Source of the DNA: Marinobacter zhejiangensis
GTDB lineage: Bacteria; Pseudomonadota; Gammaproteobacteria; Pseudomonadales; Oleiphilaceae
Assembly (NCBI RefSeq): GCF_900114775.1
Contig: NZ_FOUE01000006.1
Span: 164,816 to 228,815, forward strand
DNA length: 64,000 nucleotides
Reading direction: 5' to 3'
Part shown: in pieces, positions 59,156-64,000 of the stretch
Position numbering within the stretch: position 1 is the first letter of the stretch
Layout: every line of letters begins with the position of its first letter
Notes under the pieces: model-generated
Told to the model about the DNA's origin: nothing
Databases searched by the model: none
What the model saw: the letters and a program-made list of their open reading frames with translations, nothing else
Position numbers and translations under genes: made by a program

Positions 59156-60160
59156 TTACTGCTGGCGTGCGTCTTCCACGGCCTCGATGTAAGTCGCCCA
59201 AACCTGCTGACCGTTGTCCACACTTTCAGCCCAGTCGTTGATAACGGGGGTCAGGCGGGCACGCCAGGTTTCCACCTCTTGCTCAGAGGGAACCGTGATA
59301 ACGTCCTCACTTGAAGAAGCAACCTGCTCCCGCAGGCGCTCGTTCTCGCCACCCAGGCTTTCAGACCAGTATCGAATAAAGTTACGCCCACCCATGTCAT
59401 CCAGAACCTGGCGTACATCCGCTGGCAGTGACTGATAGGTGCGTTTATTGATGGTGATGAACACCGGACTGGACCCGAAGGGAACATCCAGGTGCCACTT
59501 CACGTAATCGGCGATACCCCAGGTGAACACCGCGTTCCAGTCGTTGATGCTTCCGGTCAGAACGTTCTTCGACAGGTTCTCTGCAATTGACGGCACCGTC
59601 AGTGCAACGGGATCTGCATCAAACGCCTCCAGGGCCTTGGCAGCTAGCGGACCTGCCGCGCGGTAGCGGTCACCTTCCAGAGCTTCGAACGACTCCAGAG
59701 GCTTGGTGGAGTGAAGTCGCTGGATGCCAGAAGACACAATGGCGAAAACATAAACATCCTCGAAACCCGTCAACAAGTTGTTTTCGTACAACGTCCACAG
59801 CCCGGTTGAGGCCTCGTAAATATTGTTTGCATAAAGCGGTACCTCGACGACCTCCGACTCCCTGAAGCGCCCTGGTGTATAGCTGGTGACACCCCAGGCC
59901 ATATCAACGAGGCCGTTTTTAACCGCATCAAACGTATCCCTGGCATTAACCAGCGTTCCGCCGGAAAACATCTTGATCTTCAACTGACCATTGGTACGTT
60001 CCTCGATTTCCTGGAAATACTGACCAAACAAATCGGTAGTCATAAAAGAGGTTGGGCCAGCAATATTTGAAAAGCGAAGAGTAACTGATTCTTGATCTGC
60101 CGAAACCGACAAAGAAGTGAGCGTGAAAGCGAGGCCTAAGGCCAGACTTTTAATTCTCAT
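59156..60160 (-). CDS. dctP: TRAP transporter substrate-binding protein (DctP)
   Basis: 334 residues with a signal peptide (cleavage after SVSADQ-type site near 22). DctP pattern: FGQYFQEIEERTNGQLKIKM with FSGGTLVNARDTFDAVKNGL and VDMAWGV; the carboxylate-binding Arg lies in the segment ERTNGQ...RDTFD or in the later DRYRAAGPLAAK. Substrate probably an aromatic acid such as a phenylpropanoid, judged by the mhp genes. A palindromic MhpR-type operator sits 80 bp upstream. Confidence 0.88.
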   Translation of the reverse strand: MRIKSLALGLAFTLTSLSVSADQESVTLRFSNIAGPTSFMTTDLFGQYFQEIEERTNGQLKIKMFSGGTLVNARDTFDAVKNGLVDMAWGVTSYTPGRFRESEVVEVPLYANNIYEASTGLWTLYENNLLTGFEDVYVFAIVSSGIQRLHSTKPLESFEALEGDRYRAAGPLAAKALEAFDADPVALTVPSIAENLSKNVLTGSINDWNAVFTWGIADYVKWHLDVPFGSSPVFITINKRTYQSLPADVRQVLDDMGGRNFIRYWSESLGGENERLREQVASSSEDVITVPSEQEVETWRARLTPVINDWAESVDNGQQVWATYIEAVEDARQQ

Positions 60161-60240
60161 GGCTGTGTCCTTTTTTTGTGTTGTTTTCGGAGGAGAAATC
60201 TATAACTGCCCCGAGAATATGTCCAAGACGCGATACGTTA

Positions 60241-60259
60241 GTGTGCACCTAGTGCACAC
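60241..60259. promoter_or_regulatory. MhpR-type operator 1
   Basis: GTGTGCAC-CTA-GTGCACAC, perfect 8+3+8 palindrome. It is close to the E. coli MhpR binding site GGTGCACCTGGTGCACA (from general knowledge). It lies 81 bp upstream of dctP. Confidence 0.8.
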
Positions 60260-60483
60260 GACCTTATCGCCAGCAGAAGCGTTCGAGCTCAAAGAAAACA
60301 GCGACCATCTTCCGAAAAGGCACTACAGAACCCGGGTTGCAAAGATGCACACCAACCTTGGTACAGCACCAGGGCATCGGTTCCGGCGATCAAAAGGAAT
60401 GAAATTTTTCAACACCAGGCAGGGACTGCTGCCTTTAACGTTCATAAAAAGGTGACCTGGCTCTCACCAACCCCTCCACATCA

Positions 60484-60502
60484 GCGTGCACTCTGTGCAC
60501 GC
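60484..60502. promoter_or_regulatory. MhpR-type operator 2
   Basis: GCGTGCAC-TCT-GTGCACGC, perfect 8+3+8 palindrome of the same shape as the first operator, about 270 bp upstream of mhpB. The intervening 60505-60770 stretch is strongly A/T-rich and codes for nothing obvious; it probably holds the mhpB promoter. Confidence 0.75.
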
Positions 60503-60770
60503 CTTGGCGATTTTCTATTGCTGACGTTTTTTATGTTTCCTTATAATTTTCAAACTATTTAAAACCCTAAAAATATAAAAACCGGATCACTAAAAACATT
60601 TATTAAATCCAGACCAAATTAAAACCCTATATAGAAGATCTAGGATCTGGATCTTAATTTTTGACCGGCAACCAAATATCACAGCACCAAACGCTGAAAT
60701 AAGATTTATAACAGGCTTTATTTTAAAAAATCATCAGGAATAAATTGCTTTAACAATATGGTGAGGTGAT

Positions 60771-61712
60771 ATGAAAGCATTGCTTCAATGCCTGTCCCAT
60801 ACGCCACTCGTGGGGCATGTGGATCCAGAGCAATACATACTGGAAGAAGTAAACAACGTTATCGACGAGGCCAGAAAACGTATCGAAACGTTTGATCCGG
60901 AACTCGTGTTGCTGTTCTCTCCAGACCACTACAACGGTTTCTTCTACGACATCATGCCGTCGTTCTGTATTGGCACCCACGCCCGTGCAATCGGGGATTT
61001 CGGCACGGCAGCGGGTGAGCTGACCGTTCCCGCCGAGTTGTCAGAGCAAGCCGCTCAGCACGTAATGAATGCCGGTGTGGATGTCGCCTTGTCACACAGG
61101 ATGCAGGTGGACCATGGATTTGCACAGCCGCTGGAGTTCCTGCTGGGCGGCTTGGACAAGCTGCCAGTCATTCCGGTGTTCATAAACTCCGTGGCCGTCC
61201 CCCTGCCCTCGTTCCAGCGAGCACGCCTGTTAGGAGATGCGCTGGGCCAGTATTTGGCCTCCCTGAACAAGCGGGTGTTGATCATCGGGTCCGGAGGACT
61301 TTCCCATCAGCCTCCAATCCCAGAGCTGCCAACGGCTAACGAACACATTAAAGACCGCCTTTTGGGAAGCGGTCGTGACCTGCCCGCAGAAGAGCGTAAA
61401 GCCCGGACCAACCGGGTGATTGATGCCGCGCGAAAATTTGTTGATGACCAGAACACCTTGCGCCCCCTGAACGCTGAGTGGGACCAATGGTTTCTGGAAG
61501 TGATCGCCAGCGGAAACCTTGCCGAACTCGACCAGGTCAACAACCAGGACGTGTCCGACCAGGCCGGTAAGTCCACCCACGAAGTGAAAACCTGGGTGGC
61601 GGCTGCGGCTGCCATGGCAGCGTTTGGCCAGTACACAGAACAAGCACGTTATTACCGACCGATTCCAGAATGGATTGCTGGTTACGGCGCCCTTACGGCA
61701 GCCCAAGGCTGA
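60771..61712 (+). CDS. mhpB: 2,3-dihydroxyphenylpropionate 1,2-dioxygenase
   Basis: 313 residues, LigB-type class III extradiol dioxygenase. Opening KALLQCLSHTPLVGHVDPEQ is as in MhpB. Catalytic histidines are in HRMQVDHGFAQPLEFL (acid-base His and the ligand) and GSGGLSHQPPIPEL, and the metal-ligand stretch LLFSPDHYNGFFYDIMPSF. It opens the aromatic ring of 2,3-dihydroxyphenylpropionate (or the cinnamate analogue) by meta-cleavage using Fe(II). Followed after 40 bp by mhpC. Confidence 0.92.
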   Translation: MKALLQCLSHTPLVGHVDPEQYILEEVNNVIDEARKRIETFDPELVLLFSPDHYNGFFYDIMPSFCIGTHARAIGDFGTAAGELTVPAELSEQAAQHVMNAGVDVALSHRMQVDHGFAQPLEFLLGGLDKLPVIPVFINSVAVPLPSFQRARLLGDALGQYLASLNKRVLIIGSGGLSHQPPIPELPTANEHIKDRLLGSGRDLPAEERKARTNRVIDAARKFVDDQNTLRPLNAEWDQWFLEVIASGNLAELDQVNNQDVSDQAGKSTHEVKTWVAAAAAMAAFGQYTEQARYYRPIPEWIAGYGALTAAQG

Positions 61713-61752
61713 CTTGAAGCGTCAAATACATCGAATCTTCGAGGATAAAAGT

Positions 61753-62628
61753 ATGGCACAGCAGTGGACAGAAGCAGGCACCAGCAAGACCGTTTCCATC
61801 CGGGCAGGCGATAGAGACCTGAACATTCACTACAACGACACCGAAGTGGGTGAGGAAACCGTAGTAATGCTTCACGGCTCCGGGCCCGGAGCGAGTGGCT
61901 GGGCCAATTTCAACCGCAATATCCAGCCGCTGACGGATTCTGGATACCGCGTCATCCTGATGGACTGCCCGGGGTGGAGCAAGAGCGACACTATTGTTAA
62001 CGAAGGTTCCCGCTCCCACCTGAATGCAAGCGCCTTAAAAGGCCTGGTTGATGCTATTGGGCTGGACAAAATTCATGTCATCGGCAATTCCATGGGGGGC
62101 CACAGCGCCGTGGCGTTTGCTCTGGATTACCCTGAGCATGTGGACAAACTGGTTCTCATGGGCGGAGGCCCTGGTACTGGTGGTGGCGGTCTCCTCACTC
62201 CGATGCCGGCAGAGGGCATCAAGCGCATTGGCCGGCTTTATCGCGAGCCGACGATGGAAAACCTCAGGGAGATGATGGACATCTTCGTGTTCGACACCAG
62301 CAGCTTGACCGAAGAGCTGTTCCACGCCCGTCTCGACAACATGCTTGCTCGCAAGGATCACCTGGAGAACTTCGTTAAAAGTATCCAGGCCAACCCCAAG
62401 CAGTTTCCGGATGTCAGTCACCGCCTTGATGAGATTGCCAATGAGACCCTGATCCTGTGGGGCCGGGATGACCGTTTTGTGCCACTGGATACCGGCATCC
62501 GCCTCCTGAACGGTCTGCAACGTGCTGAGCTGCATATCTTCAATCGTTGCGGCCACTGGGTCCAGTGGGAGTTCGCGGACAAATTCAATCGCATGGTTCT
62601 GGACTTCCTGAAGCACGGTATTAAGTGA
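61753..62628 (+). CDS. mhpC: 2-hydroxy-6-ketonona-2,4-dienedioate hydrolase
   Basis: 291 residues. Alpha/beta-hydrolase with nucleophile Ser in IGNSMGGHSAVAFALDYP, Asp in LILWGRDDRFVPLD and His in FNRCGHWVQWEFAD. The oxyanion region GSGPGASGWANFNRN is the C-C hydrolase signature. It cleaves the ring-opened product to 2-hydroxypenta-2,4-dienoate and succinate (or fumarate). Start at 61753 follows GAGGATAAAAGT; an upstream start overlaps mhpB. Confidence 0.92.
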   Translation: MAQQWTEAGTSKTVSIRAGDRDLNIHYNDTEVGEETVVMLHGSGPGASGWANFNRNIQPLTDSGYRVILMDCPGWSKSDTIVNEGSRSHLNASALKGLVDAIGLDKIHVIGNSMGGHSAVAFALDYPEHVDKLVLMGGGPGTGGGGLLTPMPAEGIKRIGRLYREPTMENLREMMDIFVFDTSSLTEELFHARLDNMLARKDHLENFVKSIQANPKQFPDVSHRLDEIANETLILWGRDDRFVPLDTGIRLLNGLQRAELHIFNRCGHWVQWEFADKFNRMVLDFLKHGIK

Positions 62629-62668
62629 CCCGTCTGCCCGCCGAACCCTTTGGAGATCGAGGAAGCTT

Positions 62669-63463
62669 ATGAGTCTTGAAAACGAAAGCCTGCGCGCACT
62701 GGCGGAGGCCCTCCGTCAGGCCGAACAAAGTGGCCGGCCAATCGCCCCACTGCGGAACCGGATTGGTGAGGACAATTCGGAAGCCGCTTACCAGATTCAG
62801 CAACTTAACGTCGCCCACGCCTGCGCCCATGGTGCCCGTGTGGTCGGCCGGAAGATCGGCCTGACGAACCCGAGGGTCCAGGCCCAGCTGGGCGTGAACC
62901 AACCAGACTTTGGCACTTTGTATGCCGACATGGCCTACGGAGATAACGAGACGGTGGCCTTCGACCGCGTACTGCAACCCAAGGTAGAAGCGGAAATTGC
63001 GCTGGTCTTGGGGCAGGACCTGCCCAGGCCCGATACCGGGCTGAGCGAGCTGGTCGCGGCGGTGGAGTGGGTCATGCCGGCGATTGAAGTGGTTGGCAGC
63101 CGGGTAGAGAACTGGGATATCCGGTTTGTGGACACCGTTGCGGATAACGCATCCAGCGGTTGCTTTGTGCTGGGCGGTCCAGCCCGCCGAATCGACGGAG
63201 CAGACCTCCGCAATGCGGCCATGACCATGACCCGGAATGGAGAGATCGTCTCCACTGGCAGTGGCGCCGAGTGCCTGGGCAACCCTCTGAATGCGGCCGT
63301 ATGGCTGGCCCGCAAGATGGCAGAGCTGGGCGAACCGCTTCGCGAGGGCGACATTATTCTTACCGGTGCCCTTGGTCCCATGTCCCAGGTAGCACCCGGC
63401 GACAGTTTTGAGGCAGTGATTGAGGGCATTGGCCAGGTTGGCGTGTTTTTCTCCACGGAATAA
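62669..63463 (+). CDS. mhpD: 2-oxopent-4-enoate hydratase
   Basis: 264 residues. MhpD/DmpE-type fold of the FAH superfamily: YQIQQLNVAHACAHGARVVG, RKIGLTNPRVQAQLGVNQPD and the metal site VEAEIALVLGQDLPRPDTG with VEWVMPAIEVVGSRVENWD. It hydrates 2-hydroxypentadienoate to 4-hydroxy-2-oxovalerate with Mg2+. It is 40 bp after mhpC; SD GGAAGC-like region upstream. Confidence 0.92.
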   Translation: MSLENESLRALAEALRQAEQSGRPIAPLRNRIGEDNSEAAYQIQQLNVAHACAHGARVVGRKIGLTNPRVQAQLGVNQPDFGTLYADMAYGDNETVAFDRVLQPKVEAEIALVLGQDLPRPDTGLSELVAAVEWVMPAIEVVGSRVENWDIRFVDTVADNASSGCFVLGGPARRIDGADLRNAAMTMTRNGEIVSTGSGAECLGNPLNAAVWLARKMAELGEPLREGDIILTGALGPMSQVAPGDSFEAVIEGIGQVGVFFSTE

Positions 63464-63492
63464 GCCCACAGGAATTTGTGAGGAAGCTGAAT

Positions 63493-64000
63493 ATGAGCAA
63501 TAAAGTCAAAGCCGCCATCATCGGCTCGGGCAACATCGGCACCGACCTGATGATCAAGATCCTGCGCAATGGCCAGCACATCGAGATGGGCGCCATGGTG
63601 GGGATCGACCCCGAGTCCGACGGCCTGGCCCGCGCCCGCCGCATGGGCGTGGCCACCACCCACGAAGGCGTTGACGGCCTGGTGAAGATGCCCGAGTTCG
63701 CCGACATCGACATCGTGTTTGATGCCACTTCCGCCAAGGCCCACATGCACAACGAAGTGTTCCTGCGGGGCCACAAGGAAAACCTCAAGATCGTCGACCT
63801 GACGCCAGCCGCCATCGGCCCCTACTGCGTGCCGGTGGTGAACCTGGAACAGAACCTGGCCGAGGGTAACGTCAACATGGTCACCTGCGGTGGCCAGGCC
63901 ACCATCCCGATGGTGGCGGCAGTATCCCGGGTGGCCAAGGTGCATTACGCCGAGATCGTGGCGTCTATTTCCAGTAAGTCCGCAGGCCCCGGCACCCGTG
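63493..64000 (+). CDS. mhpF: acetaldehyde dehydrogenase (acylating), N-terminal part
   Basis: First 169 residues, cut by the window end. Rossmann motif KAAIIGSGNIGTDLMIKILR and the catalytic Cys in NMVTCGGQATIPMVAAVSR identify the acylating enzyme that turns acetaldehyde and CoA into acetyl-CoA with NAD+. Its usual partner MhpE (4-hydroxy-2-oxovalerate aldolase) is expected to follow outside the window. Codon use is more G/C-rich than mhpB, so the end of the cluster may have a different history. Confidence 0.93.
   Translation, partial: MSNKVKAAIIGSGNIGTDLMIKILRNGQHIEMGAMVGIDPESDGLARARRMGVATTHEGVDGLVKMPEFADIDIVFDATSAKAHMHNEVFLRGHKENLKIVDLTPAAIGPYCVPVVNLEQNLAEGNVNMVTCGGQATIPMVAAVSRVAKVHYAEIVASISSKSAGPGTR

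Noticed and set aside
1..64000. tRNA, rRNA, riboswitch or CRISPR features
   Set aside because: No cloverleaf-like or rRNA-like sequence, no regularly spaced repeats and no recognisable riboswitch were found by reading; a covariance search would be needed to exclude small RNAs.

Overview
The window looks like chromosome from a marine gammaproteobacterium, most plausibly Marinobacter or a close relative. This is an inference from gene content (a complete liu leucine-degradation operon under a MerR-type LiuR, an NrtR-controlled NAD salvage cluster, a TRAP-fed meta-cleavage pathway) and from moderately high G+C in the core genes. No rRNA or tRNA gene and no CRISPR array was recognised.

Layout. 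1-2.5 kb: a truncated GntR regulator, a CadR-like MerR regulator with its efflux gene, and an AEC permease. 2.7-11.5 kb: liuR, an acyl-CoA synthetase and liuABCDE, ended by a strong terminator. 11.4-21.2 kb: a rearranged accessory zone made of two tandem units. Each unit starts with the 3' end of liuE plus its terminator and part or all of a DUF7151-type lipoprotein gene, continues with integron-like gene cassettes on the minus strand, and ends with a related ~200-bp sequence (15150-15352 and 21034-21238). 21.2-32.2 kb: an AraC regulator, a Rieske oxygenase and a PhyH-type dioxygenase, an RND efflux pair, small lipoproteins, a GFA protein and a nitroreductase. 32.4-41.3 kb: a second, longer run of minus-strand small genes separated by attC-like sites. 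41.4-47.5 kb: a two-component system and small envelope or hypothetical proteins. 47.6-51.1 kb: nrtR, nadM-nudix and nadV. 51.2-53.8 kb: a membrane protein, a bacteriohemerythrin, an EVE protein and a voltage-gated-type ion channel. 53.9-64.0 kb: an IclR regulator resembling MhpR, a porin, an SDR, a TRAP transporter and mhpBCD-mhpF, the last cut by the window end.

Most notable is the cassette material. All its genes point the same way. Stop codons often fall inside the first recombination core, start codons follow directly after the second core, and several inter-gene sites are 58-93 bp imperfect palindromes bounded by RYYYAAC and GTTRRRY-like heptamers. Two attC types recur in both arrays 20 kb apart, one pair with a compensatory base-pair change. 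No integron integrase gene lies in the window, so these are clusters of attC sites lacking an integrase, at least locally. Cassette contents include SMI1/KNR4 and DUF2185 immunity-like proteins, a DinB-like protein, a ParE/antitoxin pair whose toxin is frameshifted, a small CSC-x2-CG protein, a zinc-ribbon protein, a zinc-protease-like protein and many small membrane proteins.

Several regulatory circuits can be read directly: a 19-bp-spacer MerR promoter, a LiuR palindrome before liuR, two matching NrtR-type palindromes in front of nrtR/nadM and nadV, and two MhpR-type palindromes between the TRAP operon and mhpB.
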